A stretch of DNA of 64,000 nucleotides from Acidimicrobiia bacterium (GTDB lineage: Bacteria > Actinomycetota > Acidimicrobiia > Acidimicrobiales > Poriferisodalaceae). The stretch's first letter is position 1, and each line of letters opens with the position of its first letter. Location: contig DUBN01000059.1 of NCBI GenBank assembly GCA_012960315.1, positions 22,151-86,150 of the forward strand, written 5' to 3'. Below the pieces are notes generated by a model. That model had not been told where the DNA came from, made no database searches, and saw only the letters and a list, made by a program, of their open reading frames with translations. Position numbers and translations under genes: made by a program. Below, piece after piece: positions 1 through 8,372 of this stretch.

Positions 1-194
1 CCGATTTTGAGTCGTTCGGTTGAACTGGCGGCGTGGGTGAGAGCCACGAGAGGGTCAAAGGAGCCCGTCAGCATGGTCTCGGGAAGCCAGATCGAATCAA
101 AGTTCAGTCGCTCAAGGTCCTGGCATAGCGGCGCGAATTTTTCGATAGGTAGATCTGATGTTCCGCGGCATGTGAAACCGAACCGGATTTTCAC
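1..194 (-). CDS. LLM-class (luciferase-like, probably F420-dependent) oxidoreductase, N-terminus only
   Basis: A minus-strand frame opens at GTG 194 and stays open to the window edge, giving about 64 residues. It starts with KIRFGF, continues with DSIWLPET and then FDPLVALTHAA. This is the usual N-terminal order of a TIM-barrel luciferase-like monooxygenase: first beta strand, D-S-x-W-x-x-E loop, and the DPL-x-x-L helix. Family members use F420 or FMN; the substrate cannot be told from this fragment. The GTG overlaps the TGA stop of the phosphorylase upstream (GTGA), so the two are probably co-translated. The gene is cut by the window and not necessarily by nature. Confidence 0.75.
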   Translation of the reverse strand, partial: MKIRFGFTCRGTSDLPIEKFAPLCQDLERLNFDSIWLPETMLTGSFDPLVALTHAASSTERLKI

Positions 195-970
195 CGGGGC
201 TCCATAAGCGTTGCAACCGCGGCGCTGTACATGGTGTGGAGTGCTTCGCACACTGATGCTTCAGAAAAGAGCGCTTTCCAGCCTTGTTCGCTAAGTACGT
301 CCGAGATACAGACGGAACTCGCGAACGCTGCGCCTCGTAGTTCACACACTGCCATGAGTGCTGCTGCCTCCATCTCCACAGCGAGCACTCCAGCATCTCG
401 GTGGAACCGTAATTCTTCGATGGTTTCTCTGAACGGTGCGTCGGTGGTCCACACTGAGCCCCTCCTGCCTAGAGCATCGCCTAGGGAGGCTTCGAGGCGA
501 GCCGTTAGTTTCGGGTCCGGTCTGACAACAGCGCCGGCCGGCAGGTAATGGTGCGAAGTTCCGTCGTCGCGAATCGCACCGTGGATCGAAATGATTTGTC
601 CTGGAGTTAGATCAGTCTGGATTCCGCCTGCGGTCCCGATCGAAAGAATTTGTGTGACACCGGATGCAATGAGCGTCTCAGCGATCACTGCAGCGACAGG
701 GGCGCCTATCCCGAAATCGCCGGCGAGAACTACCCGGCCGGCCGTCGCTGCGATGGAGTGATACGACCCGGGCGCTCCGAAATCGAGGGGTTGCAGGTCT
801 TCAAGTTTGAGAAGGTGGTTATGTAGCGGTCGGTCGTACACCAATATGGCTGCTTTGGCATTCCACCTAGCTGGATCGAAACGATTCTGCGATGTCCAGT
901 CGTCGAGTACAGCTTGCGCGGTGATGATATCCGTCGACGAATATTTCTGGGGAACAGCGGGGACAGTCAC
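191..970 (-). CDS. Nucleoside phosphorylase superfamily protein (PNP/UDP phosphorylase fold)
   Basis: Likely cleaves or phosphorolyses a nucleoside or nucleoside-like substrate in the cytosol. Landmarks are GDFGIGAP, the phosphate/ribose loop SIGTAGGI, the ribose-binding AVEMEAAAL with its Met-Glu pair, and a late CISDVL whose Asp usually contacts the base. The order and length (about 259 residues) fit uridine or purine phosphorylase relatives. The frame is open upstream into rsfS, but homology begins near ITAQAVLDDW, so I chose GTG 970; no clear Shine-Dalgarno supports any start. The stop overlaps the LLM gene. The substrate is not decidable here; futalosine or methylthioadenosine hydrolases are alternatives. 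Confidence 0.8.
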   Translation of the reverse strand: MTVPAVPQKYSSTDIITAQAVLDDWTSQNRFDPARWNAKAAILVYDRPLHNHLLKLEDLQPLDFGAPGSYHSIAATAGRVVLAGDFGIGAPVAAVIAETLIASGVTQILSIGTAGGIQTDLTPGQIISIHGAIRDDGTSHHYLPAGAVVRPDPKLTARLEASLGDALGRRGSVWTTDAPFRETIEELRFHRDAGVLAVEMEAAALMAVCELRGAAFASSVCISDVLSEQGWKALFSEASVCEALHTMYSAAVATLMEPR

Positions 971-1070
971 CGCCACAGCTTGACAGGTTCGCCGCGCCGA
1001 CAGTCGCCGGTTCTTATGAGCAAGGGGACCAGAAATGCGTTCTGAGTGAGAGTTCAAGGCTTGTTCCGCC

Positions 1071-1457
1071 CTAGCTCGCGGGGATTCCGTTCTCGTCAAA
1101 CCTAATCTTGGGAACATCGGACCAAAGGCGCTCAATGTCGTAGAAAGAGCGGGTTTCCTCATAGAAAACGTGAACGACAAAGAGACCAAAGTCGAGCAAT
1201 ATCCATGTGGCATCCTCGAGTCCTTCGATTCGCAGCGGCCCCTGGCCTCCCGATGCCTTGACGGCTTCTTCAATCTGTTCAGCTATCCGACGAACCTGGC
1301 GCACATTGGACGCGCTAGCAACTACGAACCAGTCGGTGATGCCCAAGACATCACCCACGTCAAGTGCCAGGACGTTTGTGGCTTGTAGATCCGATGCGCC
1401 CCGCGCTGCCGCTAGTAGGAGTGGGGGCAATAAGTCTGGATCCGAACGGCTGTTCAT
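1071..1457 (-). CDS. rsfS: Ribosomal silencing factor RsfS (Iojap/DUF143)
   Basis: RsfS binds ribosomal protein L14 on the 50S subunit and blocks subunit joining when nutrients are short. The 128-residue product has the family blocks ALDVGD, WFVVASASN with the following helix VRQVRRIAEQ, LEDATWILLDFG and FYDIERLW. ATG 1457 is preferred because a GGGAGGA Shine-Dalgarno lies about 10 bases upstream. The open frame extends further, but that extension has no homology and would run into nadD. It sits just downstream of nadD, as in many actinobacteria. Confidence 0.92.
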   Translation of the reverse strand: MNSRSDPDLLPPLLLAAARGASDLQATNVLALDVGDVLGITDWFVVASASNVRQVRRIAEQIEEAVKASGGQGPLRIEGLEDATWILLDFGLFVVHVFYEETRSFYDIERLWSDVPKIRFDENGIPAS

Positions 1458-1518
1458 CGACGAGCATCCTCCCACCTTCCCTCGCTCAGAGCGAGGACTG
1501 TTGTTTCGGGTCGGAGAT

Positions 1519-2094
1519 TTATGACCAATCGAGTCGGTGGAGGTCAATATAACTGCGGATTGTTGAGGGGATGCTGTCGCTGGTGGAGGCTCCACCACTC
1601 ACCAGATCCCTCACCCCCGAACTCGACACATCCACTGATTCAGCTTTGACTCGGTTCAGGCGCCAACCGTCCAGTTCGGGGAATAAATAGCCAGGCCGGT
1701 CCACCACCGCGACCTCCACAAGCTTTCGAAGTTCATCCGAGCGATCCCAGCTATCTAATCCAGCAGCAGCGTCTGCCCCAACTACCAGAATTACTTCGTG
1801 GCCTCCATCTCGTAATTCCTTAACGGTGTCTATCGTGTAACTCGAACCCCCGCGCGAGATCTCTAAATCACTCACCTCTATACCGTCGAATCCCTCCGCC
1901 AACAGTCGAACCATGGCGAGACGGTGATGAGCTTTTGTTACGGGTCGTTGATTAGATTTTTGCCACGGGTCGTTAGCGACGACCAACATCACTCGATCTA
2001 GCCCCAAAGCCCTTCGCGCAGCGATCGCTCCCGCCAAATGGCCCGTGTGGGGCGGATCGAAAGTGCCACCGAACAACCCGATTCGCTGACCCAT
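1519..2094 (-). CDS. nadD: Nicotinate-nucleotide adenylyltransferase
   Basis: Adenylates nicotinate mononucleotide to deamido-NAD in NAD biosynthesis. The nucleotidyltransferase signature GGTFDPPHTGH is at residues 8-18, and SSYTIDTVKEL supplies the second conserved element. The 191-residue length is normal. ATG 2094 is chosen; a GTG two codons upstream (2100) is an equal alternative and neither has a clear ribosome binding site. It precedes rsfS by 61 bases on the same strand, a common actinobacterial pairing. Confidence 0.92.
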   Translation of the reverse strand: MGQRIGLFGGTFDPPHTGHLAGAIAARRALGLDRVMLVVANDPWQKSNQRPVTKAHHRLAMVRLLAEGFDGIEVSDLEISRGGSSYTIDTVKELRDGGHEVILVVGADAAAGLDSWDRSDELRKLVEVAVVDRPGYLFPELDGWRLNRVKAESVDVSSSGVRDLVSGGASTSDSIPSTIRSYIDLHRLDWS

Positions 2095-2150
2095 GCACAC
2101 AGTTTAGAGGCACGGTGACTGGCATCTCCTACTTAGGTGCACTAACATGG

Positions 2151-2216
2151 TTTGGTCTGCGATTCGGCCGGGCCCCTGACCGATGTTTGGCTGGAGTATT
2201 AACATCGCAGAACAAA
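2151..2216. repeat. Imperfect inverted repeat between nadD and the sigma-factor gene
   Basis: TTTGGTCTGCGAT at 2151-2163 is mirrored by ATCGCAGAACAAA at 2204-2216, with 12 of 13 bases matching as an inverted repeat and a 40-base spacer. It lies in the 330-base divergent region upstream of both nadD and the sigma-factor gene. The long spacer argues against a terminator; paired operator half-sites are possible but unproven. Confidence 0.4.
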
Positions 2217-2304
2217 CCTGACCATTACCGATAGGGCACGCGCCCGCACAGCGCTGCCTTGACCAAGTAAGAGCGAGAAAGATCGCGACACAACCAACAA
2301 TGAC

Positions 2305-2332
2305 TTGCCTGATGCTGCGACAGGCGTAAAAT
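2305..2332 (+). promoter_or_regulatory. Putative promoter of the sigma-factor gene
   Basis: TTGCCT (2305-2310) and TAAAAT (2327-2332), 16 bases apart, resemble -35 and -10 boxes of a principal sigma factor. A start near 2339 would lie 13 bases before a possible GTG start (2352) or give an 85-base leader to ATG 2424. Prediction from consensus only. Confidence 0.4.
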
Positions 2333-2423
2333 CGGTGCCTCTTCTACAGAGGTGCTACGACTCGAAGATTTCCCCCCTCGAGTCAACGAGACCCGGTCCC
2401 CCACCGGTGGAGATGAAAAAATA

Positions 2424-3263
2424 ATGAGTGATTCCGTAGGCCAGTATCTGAACGAAATTGGTGCAGTGGCCTTATTAACAGCTGACGACGAAAAGATGTT
2501 GTCAAAGAAAATCGAACACGGGCGAGATGCTCAAATAACTCTAGAAGGCGAAGAACTATTAACCACAGCGGAACGTCGTTCCTTGCGTATTGCGGTCCGT
2601 GAAGCTGCGGCTGCCCGCGATCGTTTCATTCGAGCCAACTTGCGTCTTGTAGTTTCTATTGCTCGCCGCTATCCACTCCCCCCTGCCATGGAACTCTTGG
2701 ATCTCATCCAGGAAGGAAACCTTGGCCTGGAACACGCTGTGGAGAAGTTTGACTGGCGCAGAGGCTTTAAGTTTTCGACATATGCCACGTTCTGGATTCG
2801 ACAGTCAATAGGTCGAGCTCTCGATCAAAAAGCGAGTCTTATTCGTCTGCCTAGCGACCGATCAGCAAGCCTTCGCGCTGCGTTGCGTCATAGCGGTGGA
2901 GATAGCGATGGGCTTGACGACGAAAACGCATGGCTCCAACGGATTAGCACTCCGACATCTCTCGACAAAAACATCGGAGATGACGGCGATAGCACTTTGG
3001 TTGATCTCATAGGCGACGATGCGCCAAGCCCTGAAGATCATGCTCTTGAGAACGACCGGAAGGAAATGATTCGCGGCCTTCTAGATCGCCTAGACCCTCG
3101 GGCCCAGTTGGCCGTAGCACGCCGCTTCGGTTTAATTGACGGCGAAAGCCACAGCTATAGGGAAGTCGGCGAAGAGCTCGGCGTGACTGCTGAAGCAGCC
3201 CGACGGCTCGTAAAACGAGCCGTAGACGAACTCCGAGAGGACGCTCTAGTCATCGTCGCTTAG
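2424..3263 (+). CDS. RNA polymerase sigma factor, sigma-70 family (group 2-like)
   Basis: Directs core RNA polymerase to promoters. Region 1.2 is the opening VGQYLNEIGAVALLT. Region 2 follows, with NLRLVVSIARRY, LDLIQEGNLGL and KFSTYATFWIRQSIGRA; region 3 is short and acidic; region 4 ends with a helix-turn-helix (YREVGEELGVTAEAARRLV). About 279 residues without region 1.1 points to a group 2 (HrdB/SigB-like) rather than the principal factor. ATG 2424 begins exactly at the domain and has GGAG upstream; GTG 2352 would add 24 non-conserved residues. It stands alone on the plus strand with its own predicted promoter. An anti-sigma gene is not adjacent. Confidence 0.88.
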   Translation: MSDSVGQYLNEIGAVALLTADDEKMLSKKIEHGRDAQITLEGEELLTTAERRSLRIAVREAAAARDRFIRANLRLVVSIARRYPLPPAMELLDLIQEGNLGLEHAVEKFDWRRGFKFSTYATFWIRQSIGRALDQKASLIRLPSDRSASLRAALRHSGGDSDGLDDENAWLQRISTPTSLDKNIGDDGDSTLVDLIGDDAPSPEDHALENDRKEMIRGLLDRLDPRAQLAVARRFGLIDGESHSYREVGEELGVTAEAARRLVKRAVDELREDALVIVA

Positions 3264-3330
3264 TAGGTAGTAACACCCAAACGCGAATCTTCTTTGGCAT
3301 AACGGTCCTTAAACCTGCACACTTAATATT

Positions 3331-4677
3331 GTGACCACCACCTGGCATCCCGGCTCCTGGAACGACTGCCCAGCCGGCCAACAACCTGAATGGCCCGAAC
3401 TCGGCGCTTTAGACGAAGCGTTACACGAACTCGGAGCGCGTCCTCCGCTCGTCTTCGCGGGAGAGGCTCGCCGTTTAACAGACCAACTCGGACGGGTGGC
3501 TACAGGCCAGGCAGTAGTCCTACAGGCGGGCGACTGCGCTGAGTCTTTCGATCTAAGCAGCGCTGACGCTATACGCGACAAGTTGAAAGTCATCCTCCAG
3601 ATGGCAGTGGTACTTCAATATTCTGCGGGTTTGCCTGTAGTAAAAGTTGGGCGCATCGCAGGCCAGTTTGCAAAGCCTCGATCATCAGGTACTGAAACAC
3701 GTGACGGCTCCACCCTGCCTAGTTTCCGCGGTCACATAGTCAACGACATTACATTTGACCAAAGTTCTCGTCGGCCCGACCCCAAGCGATTACTTCAGGC
3801 ATATAACACTTCGGCAGCAACGTTAAATCTTTTGCGGGCATTCACTCGCGGTGGCTACGCCGATCTTCGACAAGTCCACAACTGGAACCAGGAGTTCGTG
3901 GCATCAAGTCCGGTAGGGGAACGCTACGAACGTTTGGCGGAAGGGATCGATAGGGCGTTGCATTTCATGACCGCATGCGGTTTCGACACTGACGATGCAG
4001 CCATGCGCCAAGTTGAGCTTTACACAAGCCACGAAGCTCTGTTGCTGGGATACGAGCAAGCTCTTACGCGTCAGGACAGCATCACAGGAGATTGGTATGA
4101 CTGCTCCGCTCATATGTTGTGGATCGGCGAGCGAACCCGTGAACTTGACGGAGCGCACATCGAGTTTCTCCGAGGAGTACACAACCCGATCGGTTGCAAA
4201 CTAGGGCCCTCTACCTCACCTAGTGACGCGGTCGCACTATGTAATGCACTGAACCCAGATCAAATTCCTGGCCGGCTAACTCTCATTAGTCGCATGGGGG
4301 CCGACAAAGTCGGTGATGTGTTGCCAAACATTTTACGAACGGTAACTGACGCGGGTCATCCCGTTGTTTGGCAATGCGACCCGATGCACGGCAACACCTA
4401 CGAAACCGAAACGGGTTTCAAAACAAGAGCTTTCGACGTCATGATGGACGAGGTCCGCGAATATTTTGATATACATAAAGCGGAAGGCACCTGGCCCGGA
4501 GGAGTCCATTGCGAGGTGACTGGCGACGCAGTCACCGAATGCGTGGGCGGTGGCGACGCATTGTCGGCGGAAAGCCTTGGTGACCGCTACGAAACTATCT
4601 GTGATCCCCGCCTCAACGGACGCCAATCGCTCGATTTGGCGTTCCATGTAGCCGAACTTTTGGCTGACTTCCGTTAA
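3331..4677 (+). CDS. aroG: Class II 3-deoxy-7-phosphoheptulonate (DAHP) synthase
   Basis: Condenses phosphoenolpyruvate and erythrose 4-phosphate, the first step of the shikimate pathway. The 448-residue plant/actinobacterial type II enzyme is recognised by LQAGDCAESFD with its metal-binding Cys, KVGRIAGQFAKPR, the RGHIVNDI loop, NWNQEFV, LGPSTSPSD and CDPMHGNTYE near the C-terminus. GTG 3331 is the start, before the usual HPGSW opening. The gene is transcribed with the sigma-factor gene 67 bases upstream and converges on the VWA gene. Type I enzymes do not share these motifs. Confidence 0.95.
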   Translation: MTTTWHPGSWNDCPAGQQPEWPELGALDEALHELGARPPLVFAGEARRLTDQLGRVATGQAVVLQAGDCAESFDLSSADAIRDKLKVILQMAVVLQYSAGLPVVKVGRIAGQFAKPRSSGTETRDGSTLPSFRGHIVNDITFDQSSRRPDPKRLLQAYNTSAATLNLLRAFTRGGYADLRQVHNWNQEFVASSPVGERYERLAEGIDRALHFMTACGFDTDDAAMRQVELYTSHEALLLGYEQALTRQDSITGDWYDCSAHMLWIGERTRELDGAHIEFLRGVHNPIGCKLGPSTSPSDAVALCNALNPDQIPGRLTLISRMGADKVGDVLPNILRTVTDAGHPVVWQCDPMHGNTYETETGFKTRAFDVMMDEVREYFDIHKAEGTWPGGVHCEVTGDAVTECVGGGDALSAESLGDRYETICDPRLNGRQSLDLAFHVAELLADFR

Positions 4678-4699
4678 TCATTCATATCCGCAGTTACGG

Positions 4700-6130
4700 C
4701 TACGCCAAGTGATCAACAAAACCTTCTAGTTGGCGCAAGTTTCGGCACTCGAACACTCCGTCAGCATGGGTCGCGTATTCGGTAATCACCGAATCGCCAG
4801 TGTCCCAATACGACTTCGGTTCTGGGTTGAGCCAGAAAACCGATCTCGCTTTCTTCGCTGTTTCCTTAACTACCCAAGCGTTGGTTGAGTGATAGTTATT
4901 TCGCGCGTCGCCGAGGAACATGACCGTTGACTTTGAGTTGATTTCCGATCCATATTTCTCCCAAAACACTCCAAACGCGTGACCGTAGTCGGAGTGACCG
5001 TCAACCCACACCACGTCAGCCTCAGTATTTACGCGGTGGACGGCATTAGTGATGTCTTCTTCGTTCTGGAATAGGTGTGTCACTTCGTCAATTCCGTCGA
5101 TGAACACAAATGAACGCACTTTGCTGAATTGGTTCTGTAAGGCGTACACCAGATGCAACGTGAAGCGAGCAAAAGCGGCTACCGATCCTGAAATGTCAGC
5201 GATAACAACAAGTTCGGGTTTATTGGGCCGAGGGTTACGGAAACGGGGCTCTGCGGGCACTCCCCCATAGCTGAGGGACTGACGAACGGTTGCCCGAAAA
5301 TCGAGCGGGCCGCGTCGCTTGTGTTTGCGTTTTCGCGCGAGTCGAGCTGCCAGTTTTCGGGTGAGGGGTTGGATAGCTTTGCGTATGTTGACCATCTCTT
5401 CTCGAGAAGCGTGCATAAAGTCAACATCTTCGGGGAGTGGCTTGCGCAGAGTTTTTGCCATGGCTTCAACACCGCGATCAGCTACTAATCTTCGGCGAAT
5501 CTCAGCCTCGATCTCTCGTTTTAGATCTTCGATTCTGTTCTCGTACTCCTCACGTTCAAGACGTTCTTGGAGCGGCGTCATGTCGTCTTGAGATCTTTCC
5601 TGTGCTTCTTCCATCAGCCGGTCAAGCATGCCGTCTAGATCGAGGTTGCGGAGCGTTCGGTAGAGGTAGTAGGTGCCTCCGACGGGTCGTCCCGGTTCCA
5701 TTCCAGCAAATTGCGTCACAGCTGCCCGCGCCATCGCTGCCATCATGGCCTCGTCGGCGTTCATAAGCGCTCTGAAGAGCATCTCAGCGATTTCTTCAGG
5801 ACTCATGTCCTCCGCTGACCCTTGGCCGCCCATGCCTCGCATTTGTTGAGACATCCACTCTTCTAGCGAATCTTCGTCGATTTCGCCGTCTTCGTCGAAA
5901 ACGTTGTACTCAGGTCCCCGAAGAGAGAAGTAGACCTCGAATACGGTTTCAAAGGCCTTCCAGTGCTGCTCGTTTTTGACCAACGTCGCAGCGAGCGCGT
6001 ACTTAAACGCCTCCCGATCTTCAATGGGGATGTGTTTAACAGCTTGCATTGCATCAAGATTTTCGGTCAAAGAGACAGGAAGTCCAGCGTTACGCAACTG
6101 GACGACAAACCCACTCAGGAGATCAAGCAT
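4700..6130 (-). CDS. VWA-domain protein of the CoxE/YehP type
   Basis: The 476-residue protein begins with a helical region, then an acidic Met/Glu-rich stretch around residues 90-130, a charged coiled segment (ERLEREEYENRIEDLKREIE) and a C-terminal von Willebrand A domain with the MIDAS motif DISGS. That order is typical of CoxE-like partners of MoxR ATPases, which remodel or insert metals into other proteins. It follows the MoxR gene by only four bases, so a MoxR-VWA complex is very likely. No obvious client such as a CO dehydrogenase or methanol dehydrogenase gene is nearby. Confidence 0.85.
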   Translation of the reverse strand: MLDLLSGFVVQLRNAGLPVSLTENLDAMQAVKHIPIEDREAFKYALAATLVKNEQHWKAFETVFEVYFSLRGPEYNVFDEDGEIDEDSLEEWMSQQMRGMGGQGSAEDMSPEEIAEMLFRALMNADEAMMAAMARAAVTQFAGMEPGRPVGGTYYLYRTLRNLDLDGMLDRLMEEAQERSQDDMTPLQERLEREEYENRIEDLKREIEAEIRRRLVADRGVEAMAKTLRKPLPEDVDFMHASREEMVNIRKAIQPLTRKLAARLARKRKHKRRGPLDFRATVRQSLSYGGVPAEPRFRNPRPNKPELVVIADISGSVAAFARFTLHLVYALQNQFSKVRSFVFIDGIDEVTHLFQNEEDITNAVHRVNTEADVVWVDGHSDYGHAFGVFWEKYGSEINSKSTVMFLGDARNNYHSTNAWVVKETAKKARSVFWLNPEPKSYWDTGDSVITEYATHADGVFECRNLRQLEGFVDHLA

Positions 6131-6134
6131 CGTC

Positions 6135-7016
6135 TTAGGCCTCTACTGTCAATTCCTTGGTCGTCTTGTCAATATCAGACTGATATTTGAGAAGAATGTT
6201 TAGCGATTCTTTGGCTAGTTCCACGTCGATGCTTTCGACCCCTAAAAGCACCAAGGTGCGAGCCCAGTCAAGGGTTTCTGAAACCGACGGGCTTTTCTTC
6301 AGTTCTATCTGTCGAATCGACCGAACAATTCTGGCGATCTGCTCCGCCAAATTATTGCTAATACCCTCAACTTTAGCGAGAACAATCTCTTTCTCGCGTT
6401 CTAACTGTGGGTAGTCGATGTGCAGGAACAAGCAGCGCCGCTTGAGTGCTTCAGAAAGTTCTCGAGTGTTGTTAGAGGTAAGGAAGACGAGGGGAATCTG
6501 GCTAGCTACGATTGTGCCCAGCTCAGGAATAGAAACTTGGTACTCCGACAGAATTTCCAGCAGCAGAGCTTCAGTTTCGACTTCCACTCGATCGACCTCA
6601 TCGATGAGCAAAACAACTTTCTCCTCCGCAGTAATGGCTTCTAACAGCGGTCGAGTTAACAAGAACTCATCGTTAAAAATGTCGTCCTGAATATCCACCC
6701 ACTCTTCATTATTCGCATCAGAACCCCGATCGGCTTGAATGCGAAGCAATTGCTTCTTGTAGTTCCACTCATACAGCGCCTTAGCTTCGTCTAGGCCTTC
6801 GTAGCACTGCAGCCGTATCAGACGAGCATCGGTCATGGCAGCGACTGATTTAGCTAATTCAGTCTTGCCAGTTCCTGCAGGACCCTCGACAAGCACTGGC
6901 TTGCCAAGTTTTTCAGCTAGGTACACGACGCTGGCAATGCCATCGTCAGCTAGGTATCCAACATCTCTCAGTCCGTCGCGGGTGGACGCGAGATCGCCGA
7001 ACATTGTGTCGCCCAT
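6135..7016 (-). CDS. MoxR-family AAA+ ATPase
   Basis: A 293-residue AAA+ ATPase with Walker A GPAGTGKT (residues 45-52), Walker B LLIDEVDRV, sensor-1 LTSNNTRELSEALKRRC and a C-terminal lid. The RLQCYEGLDEAKALYEWNY block is characteristic of the CoxD/MoxR group. It probably acts as a chaperone with the VWA protein encoded four bases downstream. An AAGGAG lies 8 bases before ATG 7016. The pair sits between proA and aroG, interrupting a housekeeping block; its target is unknown. Confidence 0.9.
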   Translation of the reverse strand: MGDTMFGDLASTRDGLRDVGYLADDGIASVVYLAEKLGKPVLVEGPAGTGKTELAKSVAAMTDARLIRLQCYEGLDEAKALYEWNYKKQLLRIQADRGSDANNEEWVDIQDDIFNDEFLLTRPLLEAITAEEKVVLLIDEVDRVEVETEALLLEILSEYQVSIPELGTIVASQIPLVFLTSNNTRELSEALKRRCLFLHIDYPQLEREKEIVLAKVEGISNNLAEQIARIVRSIRQIELKKSPSVSETLDWARTLVLLGVESIDVELAKESLNILLKYQSDIDKTTKELTVEA

Positions 7017-7050
7017 TTAGGTGTCTCCTTGTCAGGTGCCGGACCTTAGG

Positions 7051-8319
7051 TCATCCACGCGTTTGACCCTGTCCGTTCACGATGTATTTAGTGGTTGTTA
7101 ACTGCTGAAGACCCATGGGGCCTCGTGCGTGCAGCTTTTGGGTGCTAATGCCGATTTCGGCACCAAATCCGAACTCTTCGCCATCAACAAACCTAGTCGA
7201 AGTGTTGATGAGTACCGCGGCTGCGTCGACCCGTCGCACAAACTCATTCGCGGCATCTTCGTCGTCGGTAATGATGGCTTCGCTGTGACCTGTGCTGTTC
7301 TCACAGACATGGTGTATGGCTTGATCAAGAGTGTCGACGACTCGCACACTCATTTTCAGGTCAAGATATTCGGTCGACCAGTCCTCTGTTGTCGCCGGGC
7401 CAATAGACGGCACAATTGCTCGGGCCATTTTGTCTCCAACAAGTTCGACACCTTGAAGGGCTTCCGCTATTTGAGGGAGGAAACGTTCAGCTATGTCGGT
7501 GTGGACCACGAGCGACTCCGCCGCGTTGCACACGGAGGGGCGCTGCATTTTGGCATTTACGACAATGTCGTTAGCTAATTGAAGATTTGCTGCGCGGTCA
7601 ACATAGATGTGACAGTTGCCATCGCCATCAATCACGTAGGGGACTTTGGCATTTTCGACGATTGATGTGATGAGAGACGAGCCGCCGCGTGGGATTAAGC
7701 AGTCGATGTATCCGCGCAACTGCATGAATTCAACCGCCGCCTCATGAGAGGTATCAGTCACTAACACGAGCGCGTCTTCTGCAAGACCTGCTTTCCCGAT
7801 TCCTTCTCGTAAAGCCCGAGTGATCGCGATGTTGGAGTCGATAGCCCCCGAAGAACCACGTAGAAAGGCGGCGTTTCCTGATTTAAGACACAGACCGAAG
7901 GCGTCGCTCGTCACATTTGGACGGTTTTCGTAGATAATCGCCACGACTCCGAGAGGTACCTGAACTTTCTTGATTTCCAGCCCGTTGGGTCGTGTCCATT
8001 TCTCGACGACCTTCCCCACAGGGTCGGGTAGGTCGATCACTTGGCGAAGACCGTTAGCCATTGCATCCACTCGGGCGGGGTCGAGTCGGAGCCTGTCGAT
8101 GATCGCGTCGGCGGTACCAGAATTCTCAGCGCGGCTGACGTCTGAGGCGTTGGCGTTCAAGATTTCAAGTGTCGAAGCGGCGAGGCAGTCAGCTGCGGTT
8201 CGGAGGGCTTCGTTTTTCTCAGCTGTTGAGGCCGTAGCGATGCTCTTAGATGCAGCAGCAACGCGAACTCCGAGTTGCTTCATCGGGGAGATATCGCTCG
8301 CTAAGTCGCTTTTCGGCAC
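7051..8319 (-). CDS. proA: Gamma-glutamyl phosphate reductase
   Basis: Reduces gamma-glutamyl phosphate to glutamate semialdehyde with NADPH in proline synthesis. The 422-residue aldehyde-dehydrogenase-fold protein has VPLGVVAIIYENRPNV, LRGSSGAIDSN, the LIPRGGSSL loop, and the catalytic Cys in QRPSVCNAAE. The C-terminal LHARGPMGL motif is canonical. GTG 8319 is used; ATG 8283, twelve codons later, is possible. It follows proB by 53 bases, so proB-proA is an operon. Confidence 0.95.
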   Translation of the reverse strand: MPKSDLASDISPMKQLGVRVAAASKSIATASTAEKNEALRTAADCLAASTLEILNANASDVSRAENSGTADAIIDRLRLDPARVDAMANGLRQVIDLPDPVGKVVEKWTRPNGLEIKKVQVPLGVVAIIYENRPNVTSDAFGLCLKSGNAAFLRGSSGAIDSNIAITRALREGIGKAGLAEDALVLVTDTSHEAAVEFMQLRGYIDCLIPRGGSSLITSIVENAKVPYVIDGDGNCHIYVDRAANLQLANDIVVNAKMQRPSVCNAAESLVVHTDIAERFLPQIAEALQGVELVGDKMARAIVPSIGPATTEDWSTEYLDLKMSVRVVDTLDQAIHHVCENSTGHSEAIITDDEDAANEFVRRVDAAAVLINTSTRFVDGEEFGFGAEIGISTQKLHARGPMGLQQLTTTKYIVNGQGQTRG

Positions 8320-8372
8320 TTCCGCAGACTATCGCCCTATCTGCCAATAGACCCGTTCCTAGTGCTCCTCAG

